From Lachnospiraceae bacterium (GTDB taxonomy: Bacteria > Bacillota > Clostridia > Lachnospirales > Lachnospiraceae), in assembly GCA_024684055.1 (NCBI GenBank), contig JAIKXN010000239.1, positions 1 through 64,000 of the forward strand: a stretch of 64,000 nt of DNA. Direction: 5' to 3'. The notes beneath the pieces are model-generated. The model was not told the origin of the DNA, did not search any database, and saw only the letters and a program-made list of their open reading frames with translations. The position numbers and the translations under genes were made by a program. Positions 44,512 to 54,770 of the stretch are shown here, piece by piece. The stretch's first letter is position 1. Each line of letters begins with the position of its first letter.

Positions 44512-47310
44512 ATGGAATTAGAGCAGGATAATAAACCTACCGGCTATAAGAAGATAAGATACTTTCTTATAGTTGAAAATATATTGATAGTACTTGCATT
44601 TCTTTTGTTTGCTGTCGGATTTTACTATGTATTCTCGTTTGCGTCACTTACATGGTTTGCGGCAGCGTATTTCTCGATGGGAGCTGCTTTCTTCCTTTTC
44701 GGAATTACCATAGCTCTCAAGATGGTCAAAGCCTTTCAGCGTGACGATTTACCCGTATATTCAAACATGATTGAATCTGATGATGTGGATCCGGAAACCG
44801 GTCTGCCTTATTTTGATTCTTTTACGCGTACGGCCGAAACTCAGCTTACGTTATCGATGTCCGATGTTTATCTGGCTTCTTTTGAAATCGAAGGTCTCGA
44901 ACACCTTCGTCACTTTGTCGGTTATCAGAAAGCAGCTGACACAATGGCTGAAATCGGCAACATTTTCAAAATGTATCAGAAGAGAATGGGAGAGAGATAC
45001 GTTACTCTCGGATGTAAATCGGGCCATGAATTTGTTGTAATGACAAACGAAGTTGAATCCAGGGACATCCAGAATTATCTTCTTGATATAATGAACGGTA
45101 TCAATGAAATAGTATTAAGACTTCCGACTACGGAGAACTTCAGCGTATACTGCGGTTACTGCTCATCACTACAGGGCAAGCATATCGAGGATATGATTCA
45201 GTTCACAAACTTTGCCGTAATGGAAGCAGCAATGTTCAAAAAGAGCGAACCTCATTATTTCTCAGCTGATGCTTTCAGACGTCAGGAATCCGAATATATC
45301 AAAGATGACAAGATTAGAAAGATCCTCGACGGCAATGAACTTCAGTATAATTTCCAGCCTATCGTTTCCGCCAAGACCGGTAAGATCTTCGCTTACGAAG
45401 CACTTATGCGTACCAACAAGGAAATCGGATTTTCACCCACCGACGTTCTTGAACTTGCGGAAAGACAGGACAGACTTTACGAAGTTGAACATTATACTTT
45501 CTTTAACGTAATAAAGATAATGAGCGAGAATGCAAAGATATTTGAGAACCGCAAGCTTTTCATCAATTCGATTCCCACTGTTATCATTAAGGAAAATGAG
45601 TTTAACGAGCTGCACAATATGTACAAAGAGGTTATGAAAAACCTTGTAATAGAGATTACCGAAAACGGAATGCAGTCCGAAGATTCCTGTGAAACGGTTC
45701 ACAAGTATATGAAAAAATCAGGCTGTGAACTTGCACTTGACGACTATGGTACAGGTTATTCGAATGCGTCGACTCTTTTGAACAATTCACCTCATTACAT
45801 TAAGATCGACCATTCCATTATCATGGGTATCGATACAGACTCTCGTAAGCAGCAGATCGTAAGCAATACTGTTTCATTCGGTAACAACCATGGTATGAAG
45901 ATTCTTGCCGAAGGTGTTGAAACACCCGATGAACTTCAGATGGTCATTCAGCTCGGATGTCATCTTATCCAGGGCTTCTATACAGGAAGACCGGGCAAGG
46001 TTATTGCCGAAACCATCTCGGCCGATGTTGAAGAAGAGATTATGGCCATCAATCTCAAGCTTGCAAAACTTGCTCTTGAGAATAAGTCATATACACCCGG
46101 CAATTTCGAGACCATTTCTCTTATCAACCTTGCACTTGATTTCTATTCACAGATTATCGTTGAACAGCCTTCGGTTAATCTTGTCGGAATGAAGACCAAA
46201 AAAGAAGTCAATATGTGCATTAAGGTTCCCGACAATATCGAGACTGTTATCAACCTTAAAGACGTTAATATCAGAGGACGTGACAATGCCGTTATTGAAA
46301 TCGGCGAAAACTCCTTTGTTACACTTGCTCTTGAAGGCAACAACATATTCTCGTACGAAGGTATCAAAGTACCTGCAACATCAAGGCTTAATATTACGGG
46401 TAAAGGCAATCTTACAATCAGAGTCGACCACAATAACGGTATCGGCATCGGCTCCGGTTCGGATGAAAAGATTCCTTACGGCGATATCTGCTTTGAAGGC
46501 ACGGGAACACTCAGAATCGAAGCCAACTCCGACCAGGCGTTTGCAATCGGAGGATTCCTTTCGGATGAGAATTCAAGAATCAAGATTGATTCAGGTAATG
46601 TTGAGATTATCGTTAACGGTTCCAAGACGGTCGGCATAGGATCGATGAAAGGATTTACGCATATCACGGTCAACCAGTCACATGTGGCAATTTCTTCATC
46701 GGGTGCGGATGCGATCGGTATCGGTTCCATGGAAGGAAAGGTTGATATCAATATCAGTGCCGATGTTGAACTTGATGCATCGGGAAGCCGCGCTACCGGT
46801 ATCGGTGTATTGCAGTACGGCAAGGGCAATGTAAATGTTATTTCAGGTTTCGTTTCCTGCAACGTTCATTCAATGAGCGGCATGGGTATCGGATCTCTGG
46901 ACGGTGATATGGATATCAGAAGCTCGGCAGAGCAGATCTTCATTTATGTTGAAGGTTCTGAAGTCGGCGGTATCGGAACATATCACGGTTATGGCGTAAC
47001 GAGGATAATGAACGGTGTTCATAAAGTTGTTCTTCTTGCAGCCAACCCTGTTTCGATGGGCGGTACAAAAGGCAAACTCGAGATTACCGGCGGTAACATA
47101 TTCGCAGACCTTTCGAATTCGACCGATCCCGTTAACCAGTTTAATGTCCCGGTATTTAAGAAAGTTATCACGGATACCGAGCTTTATTCCAAGAAGATTG
47201 AGACTGAAGAAGGCTCTTATCAGTATATGGCCTCCCAGTCCAAACTGTTCGAGAATATTTATATCTATATTCCGAAATTCTGTAACGAACTTGATGCGAA
47301 TGCGATTTAG
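44512..47310 (+). CDS. Degenerate GGDEF-EAL protein with C-terminal beta-helix
   Basis: 932 residues. Two transmembrane segments (about 17-70), a GGDEF-like domain (about 90-250) whose signature is degenerate (KSGHEFVV), an EAL domain (about 265-500) with intact motifs (YEALMRT, LFINSIP, VIEITENG, LDDYGTGYSN, IKIDHS, LAEGVETPDE, QGFYTGRP), then about 300 residues of short glycine-rich repeats (GIGIGSG, AIGIGSMEG, TGIGVL, GMGIGSLDG, GGIGTYHG) typical of a right-handed beta-helix. It should degrade c-di-GMP. With two membrane spans, the beta-helix would be cytoplasmic. GGGGTGA lies before the ATG. The riboswitch upstream implies feedback control by its own substrate. Confidence 0.9.
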   Translation: MELEQDNKPTGYKKIRYFLIVENILIVLAFLLFAVGFYYVFSFASLTWFAAAYFSMGAAFFLFGITIALKMVKAFQRDDLPVYSNMIESDDVDPETGLPYFDSFTRTAETQLTLSMSDVYLASFEIEGLEHLRHFVGYQKAADTMAEIGNIFKMYQKRMGERYVTLGCKSGHEFVVMTNEVESRDIQNYLLDIMNGINEIVLRLPTTENFSVYCGYCSSLQGKHIEDMIQFTNFAVMEAAMFKKSEPHYFSADAFRRQESEYIKDDKIRKILDGNELQYNFQPIVSAKTGKIFAYEALMRTNKEIGFSPTDVLELAERQDRLYEVEHYTFFNVIKIMSENAKIFENRKLFINSIPTVIIKENEFNELHNMYKEVMKNLVIEITENGMQSEDSCETVHKYMKKSGCELALDDYGTGYSNASTLLNNSPHYIKIDHSIIMGIDTDSRKQQIVSNTVSFGNNHGMKILAEGVETPDELQMVIQLGCHLIQGFYTGRPGKVIAETISADVEEEIMAINLKLAKLALENKSYTPGNFETISLINLALDFYSQIIVEQPSVNLVGMKTKKEVNMCIKVPDNIETVINLKDVNIRGRDNAVIEIGENSFVTLALEGNNIFSYEGIKVPATSRLNITGKGNLTIRVDHNNGIGIGSGSDEKIPYGDICFEGTGTLRIEANSDQAFAIGGFLSDENSRIKIDSGNVEIIVNGSKTVGIGSMKGFTHITVNQSHVAISSSGADAIGIGSMEGKVDINISADVELDASGSRATGIGVLQYGKGNVNVISGFVSCNVHSMSGMGIGSLDGDMDIRSSAEQIFIYVEGSEVGGIGTYHGYGVTRIMNGVHKVVLLAANPVSMGGTKGKLEITGGNIFADLSNSTDPVNQFNVPVFKKVITDTELYSKKIETEEGSYQYMASQSKLFENIYIYIPKFCNELDANAI

Positions 47311-47339
47311 TTCGGATTTTAAGATTGTGTTTTTAAGAA

Positions 47340-47380
47340 TACTCGCTCGAAGTTTATCTTCGAGTGAGTAAATTGTTTTT
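47340..47380 (+). terminator. Terminator after the EAL-beta-helix gene
   Basis: A perfect 13-bp stem (47340-47352 with 47358-47370) and loop TTTAT, followed by AATTGTTTTT. Confidence 0.88.
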
Positions 47381-47428
47381 ATCAGAATAATGAAAATTTA
47401 AAAATTTCCGCTTTACAGGAGAATAATA

Positions 47429-50344
47429 ATGTCAGTTGAAAATTTAAAAGAATACGAAATAATTGAACATAAGTTTCTTTCGGACATAAATACGGATGCG
47501 TATTATCTTAAGCACAAAAAGACAGGTGCGCGTGTTGTTATTATGCCCAACGATGAAGAAAACAAAGTTTTTTATATAGGATTCAGAACACCTCCGAAGG
47601 ATTCGACGGGTGTTGCGCATATCGTTGAACATACCGTTCTTTGCGGTTCCGACAAATATCCCATTAAGGATCCGTTTGTTGAACTTTGCAAGGGAAGTCT
47701 CAATACATTTCTTAATGCGATGACTTATCCGGATAAGACTGTTTATCCCGTAGCAAGCTGTAATGATTTTGATTTTAAGAATTTAATGGATGTTTATCTT
47801 GATGCGGTTTTCCATCCGAATATTTACAAGGAAGAGAAGATATTTAAACAGGAAGGCTGGCATTATGATATGGCCGGCGCCGAAGATGACCTTAAGATAA
47901 ACGGTGTTGTTTATTCTGAAATGAAAGGTGCGTTCTCCGATCCCGATGACATATTCGAAAGACAGATCATGAATTCGCTTTTCCCTGATACGCCTTACGG
48001 TGTTGAATCAGGCGGTGATCCCGATGTGATCCCTGAACTTACATACCGTGATTTTCTTGATTTCCATTCAAAGTATTATCATCCTTCAAACAGCTATATT
48101 TTCCTTTACGGAAACTGTGATATGACCGAGAGACTTGAGTATATTGATTCCGAATATCTTTCCAAATACGAAAAGATCGACAACGTCTCGGAGATCGTTT
48201 CTCAGAAGCCTTTTGACAAGGCAGTTGAAGTCGTAAGCGAATATCCCATTACAGAAAATGAGGATACAGAAGATAAGACATATCTTAATCTTACATACTG
48301 CATGGATGATTATTCAAACAAAGAACTTCCGATAGTATTAAGAGCGCTTGATTATGCTTTTTCAGGAAACCCTGCAGCTCCTTTGAGAAAAGCCATGCTT
48401 GATGCAGGAATCGGAGATGAATTCTATACTTCCTCGGATACCTCGATTAAACAGAATTGTTTCGGATTCTACGTTAAAGGCGCAAACGAAGAAGACAGGG
48501 ATAAATTCCTTGAAATAATCGACAATGAAATTAAAAGAACCGTTAAGGAAGGTTTTGATAAAAAGACACTTCTTGCATTTCTTGTAAGGGAGGAGTTTAA
48601 ATATCGCGAAGCGGATTTCGGAAGACTCCCCAAGGGACTTGCGTACGGTCTCGATCTTTTCGATGCCTGGCTTTATGATGATTCGATGCCTTTTTATCAC
48701 ATTGAAAGTCTGGATACTTACAAGTTCTTGAAAGATGCCGTTTCAACTGATTATTTTGAAAAAATTCTTGAAAAGTATTTCTTAAATAACAATCATAAAG
48801 TTATCTGTACGGGTGTTCCCGTTAAAGGCCTTACAATGAAAAAGGAAAAAGAACTTGCCGACAGATTAAAGAAGATCAAAGATTCTCTTTCGAAAGAAGA
48901 AATTGATAAGATCGTCAGGGATACCGAAGAATTAAAAAACTATCAGGAAAGCGAAGACAGAAAAGAAGACCTTGAAAAGATCAAACTTTTAAAGGTTTCG
49001 GATATTAAGAAAACGACAAGACCTGACAAAAACAAACTTTATGAAATAAACGGGATCAAATATTTGAAACAGGATATTTATACTTCCGGTATTGCGTATC
49101 TGACGCTTTCGTTTGATATTTCCGATATTCCCGTCGAACATTTAAGATTCGTTCCGCTGCTTTCGAGTTTCGCAGGCAGAATGGATACGGAAAATATGAC
49201 TTACGGTGAAATTTCCAATGAGATCAAGATGTATACAGGCGGCTTTAATATTGGCCATACAAGCCAGAGAAATATTAAGACCGGAAAGATTGCTTCTTAT
49301 CTTGAGATAAATACCAAATTCTTATATGAAAATAAGAAAAAAGTATTCGACATCATAAAAGAAATCATTCTTAACAGTAATTTCGATGATGATGACAAGA
49401 TCAGAGAATATCTCAGCGAAATGCGTTCGCAGGGAGAGAGCATGCTGATATCCGCAGCTCATAATGTTGCTTTAACCAGAGCGGGTTCTTACTTTGATAA
49501 AAACTATGCACTTCAGGATTTATCCAGCGGAATTGAAGCGGTCAGACTTATCTCAAAACTTGATAAGGATTTCGATAATTCCATAGGACTGATTAAAGAA
49601 GAATTAAATGCGCTTGTAACGCTTATTTTCAGAAAAGATAAACTGTTTATCAATCTTGTTTCGCCTTTGGACAAACAGAATATTCTCGATGATGAACTTA
49701 AAGATTTTATCGATTCTCTTTTTGAAGGAAAGCCTTCCGATAAAGAGAGAGTGATTGAATTAAAAAAGGGTAACGAAGGATTTGTATTCCCGGGACAGGT
49801 CCAGTATGTGGCATGTATGGGCGAATATAAAACAAAAGGCTATTCATACACAGGTGCATTCAGTGTGTTAAAGACGATTCTCGGTTATGATTACCTTTGG
49901 AACAATGTTAGAGTAAAAGGCGGTGCTTACGGATGTTTTGCAAACTTCTCCATGCACGGAATATGTTCTCTTGTCTCTTACAGAGATCCGCACTTAAAAA
50001 ATACTCTGAATATATTCAGAGGACTCGCTGAATTTGTCAGAAACTTTGAATGCAGCGACAGACAGATGAATCAGTTTATTATCGGTGCGATATCCGATCT
50101 GGATATGCCTCAGACGCCGGCAATGGAAGGAAAAGCCAATTACGTTTATTATATTGCGGGCGTAAGCGAAGCAGACAGACAGAAAATAAGAGATGAAATC
50201 CTTTCCTGCACGAAAGATGATATCAGGTCTCTTGCTGATCATATTGAAGCTGCATTTTCCGAAGAAAACATATGTGTTATCGGTTCGGAAGGTAAAATAA
50301 AAGAAAACAAAGAACTGTTCAACGAGATTAAAAATCTGGTATGA
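47429..50344 (+). CDS. M16C metalloprotease, PreP/Cym1-like
   Basis: 971 residues, matching the single-chain presequence-protease family. The inverted zinc motif HxxEH is H64-IVE-H68 in GVAHIVEHTVLCGS, followed by PFVELCKGSLNTFLNAMTYPDKT, a family hallmark, and the distal Glu region VVYSEMKGAFSD. The second half contains a hinge and inactive repeat (LRFVPLLSSFAGRMDTENMTY). These enzymes degrade peptides in a closed chamber. No signal peptide, so cytoplasmic. AGGAGA lies before the ATG. Confidence 0.94.
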   Translation: MSVENLKEYEIIEHKFLSDINTDAYYLKHKKTGARVVIMPNDEENKVFYIGFRTPPKDSTGVAHIVEHTVLCGSDKYPIKDPFVELCKGSLNTFLNAMTYPDKTVYPVASCNDFDFKNLMDVYLDAVFHPNIYKEEKIFKQEGWHYDMAGAEDDLKINGVVYSEMKGAFSDPDDIFERQIMNSLFPDTPYGVESGGDPDVIPELTYRDFLDFHSKYYHPSNSYIFLYGNCDMTERLEYIDSEYLSKYEKIDNVSEIVSQKPFDKAVEVVSEYPITENEDTEDKTYLNLTYCMDDYSNKELPIVLRALDYAFSGNPAAPLRKAMLDAGIGDEFYTSSDTSIKQNCFGFYVKGANEEDRDKFLEIIDNEIKRTVKEGFDKKTLLAFLVREEFKYREADFGRLPKGLAYGLDLFDAWLYDDSMPFYHIESLDTYKFLKDAVSTDYFEKILEKYFLNNNHKVICTGVPVKGLTMKKEKELADRLKKIKDSLSKEEIDKIVRDTEELKNYQESEDRKEDLEKIKLLKVSDIKKTTRPDKNKLYEINGIKYLKQDIYTSGIAYLTLSFDISDIPVEHLRFVPLLSSFAGRMDTENMTYGEISNEIKMYTGGFNIGHTSQRNIKTGKIASYLEINTKFLYENKKKVFDIIKEIILNSNFDDDDKIREYLSEMRSQGESMLISAAHNVALTRAGSYFDKNYALQDLSSGIEAVRLISKLDKDFDNSIGLIKEELNALVTLIFRKDKLFINLVSPLDKQNILDDELKDFIDSLFEGKPSDKERVIELKKGNEGFVFPGQVQYVACMGEYKTKGYSYTGAFSVLKTILGYDYLWNNVRVKGGAYGCFANFSMHGICSLVSYRDPHLKNTLNIFRGLAEFVRNFECSDRQMNQFIIGAISDLDMPQTPAMEGKANYVYYIAGVSEADRQKIRDEILSCTKDDIRSLADHIEAAFSEENICVIGSEGKIKENKELFNEIKNLV

Positions 50345-50451
50345 CATCCTGTTCTGATTAAAATTTAAAAAATACCCATAAATATTTTTTTGTGGTTCGT
50401 ATATTTATCAGAAATGAAAAATATCATTTATATGATACAGGAGGATGGATT

Positions 50452-51600
50452 ATGAAAAAGAAAGATTTGTTTAAAAAACTGTGTGTTATAGCTTCTGTCA
50501 TAGCTATGTCTGCATCATTGGCTGCATGCAGTAAATCGAATTCGGCATCTACTGCTTATGAATATGATTACAAAGACTATTCGGCCGGCGATACTCCCAT
50601 GATGGCTGATGCAGCAGCACCCGCATATGAAGCCGACTATGATTATTATGATGAAGAGTACGCATCCGAAGATAATGGCGGATTCGGCGGTGACACAGGA
50701 AGCCAGCCCATAAACGAAACTCAGGCGAATGCTTCGGTAGCCAAGAACAGAAAACTCATCAAAACGGTAAATCTTACAATTGAAACCGTTAACTATGATG
50801 CAACTATCGCAGATCTTGAAAACAAGATTGCAGCTATCGGCGGATACATTGAAAATCAGTATTCATATAACGGAAGCGCTTACAATAATTCCCAAAAGAA
50901 TAAGTATGCGACTATTACCGTAAGAATTCCCGATACAGCTCTTGATTCATTCGTCAAAGATGTTGCAGGCGTTGGTAATATCACTGAAAAAACTACTTCA
51001 ACTCAGGATGTTACATTAAATTACGTTGATACCGAAAGCAAGAAAGAGATGTATCTTGCAGAGCAGGAAAGCCTTCTTGGATTACTTGAAAAAGCTGAAA
51101 CGATCGAAGATATCACATATCTTACACAGAGACTTACAGAGATAAGATACAACATCGAATCCATGGAATCTTCTTTAAGAGTTTATGACGATCTTGTTGC
51201 TTATGCCACAGTCAATTTCACGATCAACGAAGTTCAGGTTCTCACACCTACCGTTGTAGTTGAAAAGACACCTGCAGAAGAGTTAAAAGAAGGATTTGAA
51301 AACAGCCTTTCGGATGTACTTATCGGAACAAGAGATTTCTTCATCAATCTTGTCATCAACCTTCCTTACATTATCCGCGGCCTTATCTGCCTTGCAATAC
51401 CGGTTCTTATTATCTTTATCGTAATCAGAATCATTATTGTAACCGTTAAGAAAAAGAACGCTAAAAAGTCAAAGGATTTTACTGACAGGTTACACGAAGA
51501 CAACATTCTTGAAAAAGCTGCCAAATCCGAAGACAAAAAAGAAGAAAAAGCAGAAGATAAAAAAGAAGAAAAAGCAGAAGATAAAAAAGAAACAAAATAG
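50452..51600 (+). CDS. DUF4349 lipoprotein
   Basis: 382 residues. Lipobox SLAACS in the signal peptide; a Tyr/Asp-rich linker; a DUF4349 domain with coiled coil (about 110-300: KTVNLTIETVNYDATIADLENKI, GYIENQYSYNG, TVRIPDTALDSFV, TSTQDVTLNYVDTESKKE); a C-terminal transmembrane segment (about 312-340) and a charged Lys/Glu tail. GGAGG precedes the ATG at 50452. The last 72 bases are three 24-bp units, the third ending on the stop codon. Function unknown. Confidence 0.9.
   Translation: MKKKDLFKKLCVIASVIAMSASLAACSKSNSASTAYEYDYKDYSAGDTPMMADAAAPAYEADYDYYDEEYASEDNGGFGGDTGSQPINETQANASVAKNRKLIKTVNLTIETVNYDATIADLENKIAAIGGYIENQYSYNGSAYNNSQKNKYATITVRIPDTALDSFVKDVAGVGNITEKTTSTQDVTLNYVDTESKKEMYLAEQESLLGLLEKAETIEDITYLTQRLTEIRYNIESMESSLRVYDDLVAYATVNFTINEVQVLTPTVVVEKTPAEELKEGFENSLSDVLIGTRDFFINLVINLPYIIRGLICLAIPVLIIFIVIRIIIVTVKKKNAKKSKDFTDRLHEDNILEKAAKSEDKKEEKAEDKKEEKAEDKKETK
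51529..51600 (+). repeat. Three 24-bp repeats ending the DUF4349 gene
   Basis: Units at 51529, 51553 and 51577 encode EDKKEEKA-type octapeptides. The third differs at its end and carries the TAG stop. Confidence 0.92.
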
Positions 51601-51639
51601 AAAATGATTTCGCAATATCGAAAATCGGAAAGTGTGAAA

Positions 51640-52545
51640 ATGGAAAACAAAACAAAATCAGGATTTGTTTCGATAATAGGCAGACCGAATGTCGGAAAAA
51701 GTACTCTTATGAATAAGATCATCGGACAGAAAATTGCCATTACTTCGAGCAAACCGCAGACTACCAGAACCAGGATTTCCACGGTTTATACCAAAGGAAA
51801 TACTCAGATGGTATTCGTGGATACACCGGGACTTCATAAAGCAAAAAACAAACTTGGCGAAAGCATGGTATCCACGGCAAAAAGAACTTTTAATGAATCG
51901 GATGTCTGCCTCTATCTTGTAGAGGCGGACACCTTTATAGGAGAGCAGGATGAAAACATCCTCTCTCTTTTGCGTACTGTCGATATTCCGATAATACTCG
52001 TTATAAACAAAACCGACAGGATAGACAAGGGTCAGGTTTTCAAGGTTATTGAAACATTTTCAAAAGTAATGGATTTCGCCGAGATCGTTCCATTATCGGC
52101 GAAAACGGGAAAGAATCTGGATACGCTTCTTGAAGTTATTGAGAAATATATTCCCGAAGGTCCTTTTTATTACGATCCCGAAACATTGACGGACCAGCCC
52201 GAAAGGCAGATCGTTTCGGAAATAATCCGCGAAAAATGTTTAAGATGCCTCGGAGATGAAATACCTCATGGCATCGCAGTAGTGATCGAAAGCATGAAGT
52301 TTTCAAAAAATATCGTCGATATCGAAGCCAGCATTATCTGCGAAAGAGATTCCCATAAGGGAATGATAATCGGTAAAGGTGCTTCGAAAATAAAAGAGAT
52401 CGGAATGAAATCAAGGATCGATACTGAAAAACTTCTTGATAAAAAAGTTAATCTTCAGCTTTTTGTAAAGACGAAGGAAAACTGGCGCGATTCTGATTAT
52501 CTGTTAAAGAATTTCGGACTTGTTTCTGAGGATGGCGATGAATAA
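51640..52545 (+). CDS. era: GTPase Era
   Basis: 301 residues. Era aids 16S rRNA maturation and 30S assembly. G1 GRPNVGKST, G3 DTPGLH, G4 NKTD, G5 SAKTG; a C-terminal KH domain with MIIGKGASKIKEIG. The ATG at 51640 has GGAAAG upstream; the frame extends 12 codons further without a better signal. recO overlaps its end by eight bases. Confidence 0.96.
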   Translation: MENKTKSGFVSIIGRPNVGKSTLMNKIIGQKIAITSSKPQTTRTRISTVYTKGNTQMVFVDTPGLHKAKNKLGESMVSTAKRTFNESDVCLYLVEADTFIGEQDENILSLLRTVDIPIILVINKTDRIDKGQVFKVIETFSKVMDFAEIVPLSAKTGKNLDTLLEVIEKYIPEGPFYYDPETLTDQPERQIVSEIIREKCLRCLGDEIPHGIAVVIESMKFSKNIVDIEASIICERDSHKGMIIGKGASKIKEIGMKSRIDTEKLLDKKVNLQLFVKTKENWRDSDYLLKNFGLVSEDGDE

Positions 52546-53191
52546 CAATTTGACGGAAAATCTTCTGACCGTTACCGGCATGGTTTTAAAACAGGAACCA
52601 AGCGGCGAATTTGACAGAAGAATAGTTATACTTACAAAAGAAAAAGGTAAAATATCTGTTTTTGCCAAAGGGGCGAGAAGACAGAATTCAATACTGTCGG
52701 CTGCAACAAACCCTTTTGCTTTTGGAAGATTTACTCTTTTTGTCGGACGCAGTGCTTATTCTTTAAGAGAAGTTTTTATCGATAATTATTTCGAAAATAT
52801 GAGAAGCGATATAAGAATGGCATTTTACGGAATGTATTTTCTCGAGATAGCCGATTATTATTCAAGAGAAAATGCTGAAGATGCAGATCTTTTAAGGCTT
52901 CTTTTTCAGGGCGTGAGAGTACTTGAAAATCCCATTCATTCCCTAAAATTTGTTAAAGCTGTCTTTGAAATAAAAGCAATTCAGATAAACGGGGAACTTC
53001 CTCCCGTGGATGAAAGCAGATTTTCGCCGTCGGTTGTAAAAGCCGTTAAATTCATTACGGAGTCGCCCGTAAACAAAGTATTTTCTTTTAAACTTTCGGA
53101 AGAAAGCGAGAATGAACTGATAAGACTTGCAACGGAAATTTCGGATTATACTTTTGACAGAAAATTTACTTCGCTTGAACTGATCGATTAA
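52538..53191 (+). CDS. recO: DNA repair protein RecO
   Basis: 217 residues, slightly short for the family (about 240-250). An N-terminal OB fold is visible (TVTGMVLKQEPSGEFDRRIVILTKEKGKISVFAKGARR), followed by a helical part. RecO loads RecA with RecR. The C-terminal zinc-binding Cys set found in many RecO proteins is absent. The start at 52538 overlaps the era stop and has GAGG upstream, so translation is coupled. Confidence 0.92.
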   Translation: MNNNLTENLLTVTGMVLKQEPSGEFDRRIVILTKEKGKISVFAKGARRQNSILSAATNPFAFGRFTLFVGRSAYSLREVFIDNYFENMRSDIRMAFYGMYFLEIADYYSRENAEDADLLRLLFQGVRVLENPIHSLKFVKAVFEIKAIQINGELPPVDESRFSPSVVKAVKFITESPVNKVFSFKLSEESENELIRLATEISDYTFDRKFTSLELID

Positions 53192-53219
53192 ATCTTTTAA
53201 ACACTCTTGAATAAATGCT

Positions 53220-53248
53220 TTGACAATAAAATAACATATATGTATAAT
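53220..53248 (+). promoter_or_regulatory. Consensus promoter for glyS
   Basis: Perfect TTGACA (53220-53225) and TATAAT (53243-53248) with a 17-bp spacer. Confidence 0.9.
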
Positions 53249-53251
53249 ACT

Positions 53252-53303
53252 AAATGTTTTCTCGGTAAGAAAACATTTTTATTCTGCCTGAATACGCTTC
53301 AGG
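53252..53303 (+). promoter_or_regulatory. glyS leader with two hairpins
   Basis: An 11-bp stem (AAATGTTTTCT / AGAAAACATTT, 53252-53278) followed by T's begins four bases after the -10 box, so it overlaps the predicted transcription start. A second hairpin CCTGAA-TACGC-TTCAGG is at 53287-53303. The first may terminate recO transcripts or protect the glyS 5' end. No T-box sequence is seen. Confidence 0.7.
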
Positions 53304-53354
53304 TTTAAGATGAAAAATTTATGTTTCGAATACGGATCATACGGAGGTCTTGAT

Positions 53355-54752
53355 ATGGAAAAATCAATGGATAAGATTGTTGCTTTGGCCAAGGGCAGAG
53401 GATTTATTTATCCCGGTTCCGAAATCTACGGCGGACTTGCCAATACATGGGATTACGGCAACCTTGGTGTTGAACTTAAGAATAATGTTAAAAAAGCATG
53501 GTGGCAGAAATTCGTTCAGGAAAATCCCTACAACGTAGGCGTTGACTGTGCTATTCTTATGAACCCTCAGACATGGGTTGCATCAGGACATCTCGGCGGT
53601 TTCTCCGATCCTTTGATGGATTGCAAGCAGTGCCATGAAAGATTCAGAGCAGACAAACTTATCGAAGATTTTGCAGCAGATAACAATATCACACTTCCAA
53701 AGCCCATAGATGCATTTTCACAGGATGAAATGATGGCTTTCATTAAAGACAATGCCATTCCCTGTCCTACATGCGGAAAACATGATTTTACCGACATCAG
53801 ACAGTTTAACCTTATGTTCAAGACATTCCAGGGCGTAACCGAAGATGCAAAAAATACCGTTTATTTAAGACCTGAAACAGCGCAGGGTATTTTCGTTAAC
53901 TTTAAGAATGTTCAGAGAACTTCAAGAAAGAAAGTTCCTTTCGGTATCGGCCAGATCGGTAAATCATTCAGAAACGAGATCACACCCGGCAACTTTACTT
54001 TCAGAACAAGAGAGTTTGAACAGATGGAACTTGAATTCTTCTGCAAGCCCGGAACAGATCTTGAGTGGTTCCGATACTGGAGAGGTTTCTGCCGTGACTG
54101 GTTATTGAGCCTCGGCATTAAGGAAGATGAAATGAGACTTCGTGACCATAATCCCGAAGAACTCTGCTTCTACTCAAAGGGTACTACCGATATTGAATTC
54201 CTGTTCCCGTTCGGCTGGGGAGAACTCTGGGGTATCGCTGACAGAACCGATTATGACCTTACACAGCATCAGGATGTTTCAAAGCAGGATATGTCTTACT
54301 TTGACGATGAAACAAATGAGAAATACATTCCCTATGTAGTAGAGCCTTCACTCGGATGCGACAGAGTCGTACTTGCATTCCTTTGTGCAGCTTACGATGA
54401 AGAAAACCTCGGAACAGAGGACAAGCCCGATATGAGAACTGTTATGCGTTTCCATCCCGCACTTGCTCCCGTTAAGATCGGTATCCTTCCTTTATCAAAG
54501 AAACTTAACGAAGGCGCTGAAAAGATTTACGCAGAGCTTTCAAAGAAATACAACTGCGAATTCGATGACAGAGGAAACATCGGAAAGAGATACAGAAGAC
54601 AGGATGAAATCGGAACTCCTTTCTGCATCACTTACGATTTTGATTCCGAAACAGATAACTGTGTAACAGTAAGATTCAGAGATTCGATGGAACAGGAAAG
54701 AGTTGCGATCAAAGATCTTCAGGCTTATTTCTCAGATAAATTCGATTTCTGA
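53355..54752 (+). CDS. glyS: Glycyl-tRNA synthetase (alpha2 type)
   Basis: 465 residues, a class II synthetase of the single-chain dimeric type. It charges tRNA-Gly. Features: [22 protein letters not shown], a four-Cys region ([17 protein letters not shown]), motif 2 [25 protein letters not shown], motif 3 region EPSLGCDRV, and an anticodon-binding domain at the end. The start at 53355 has GGAGG seven bases upstream. It follows era-recO, a common Firmicute order, but has its own promoter. Confidence 0.96.
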   Translation: MEKSMDKIVALAKGRGFIYPGSEIYGGLANTWDYGNLGVELKNNVKKAWWQKFVQENPYNVGVDCAILMNPQTWVASGHLGGFSDPLMDCKQCHERFRADKLIEDFAADNNITLPKPIDAFSQDEMMAFIKDNAIPCPTCGKHDFTDIRQFNLMFKTFQGVTEDAKNTVYLRPETAQGIFVNFKNVQRTSRKKVPFGIGQIGKSFRNEITPGNFTFRTREFEQMELEFFCKPGTDLEWFRYWRGFCRDWLLSLGIKEDEMRLRDHNPEELCFYSKGTTDIEFLFPFGWGELWGIADRTDYDLTQHQDVSKQDMSYFDDETNEKYIPYVVEPSLGCDRVVLAFLCAAYDEENLGTEDKPDMRTVMRFHPALAPVKIGILPLSKKLNEGAEKIYAELSKKYNCEFDDRGNIGKRYRRQDEIGTPFCITYDFDSETDNCVTVRFRDSMEQERVAIKDLQAYFSDKFDF

Positions 54753-54770
54753 TCATAAAAAAGTTTTGAA

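Noticed and set aside
53192-53354. T-box riboswitch before glyS
   Set aside because: The leader is about 100 bases and lacks the T-box bulge sequence and specifier-loop architecture.
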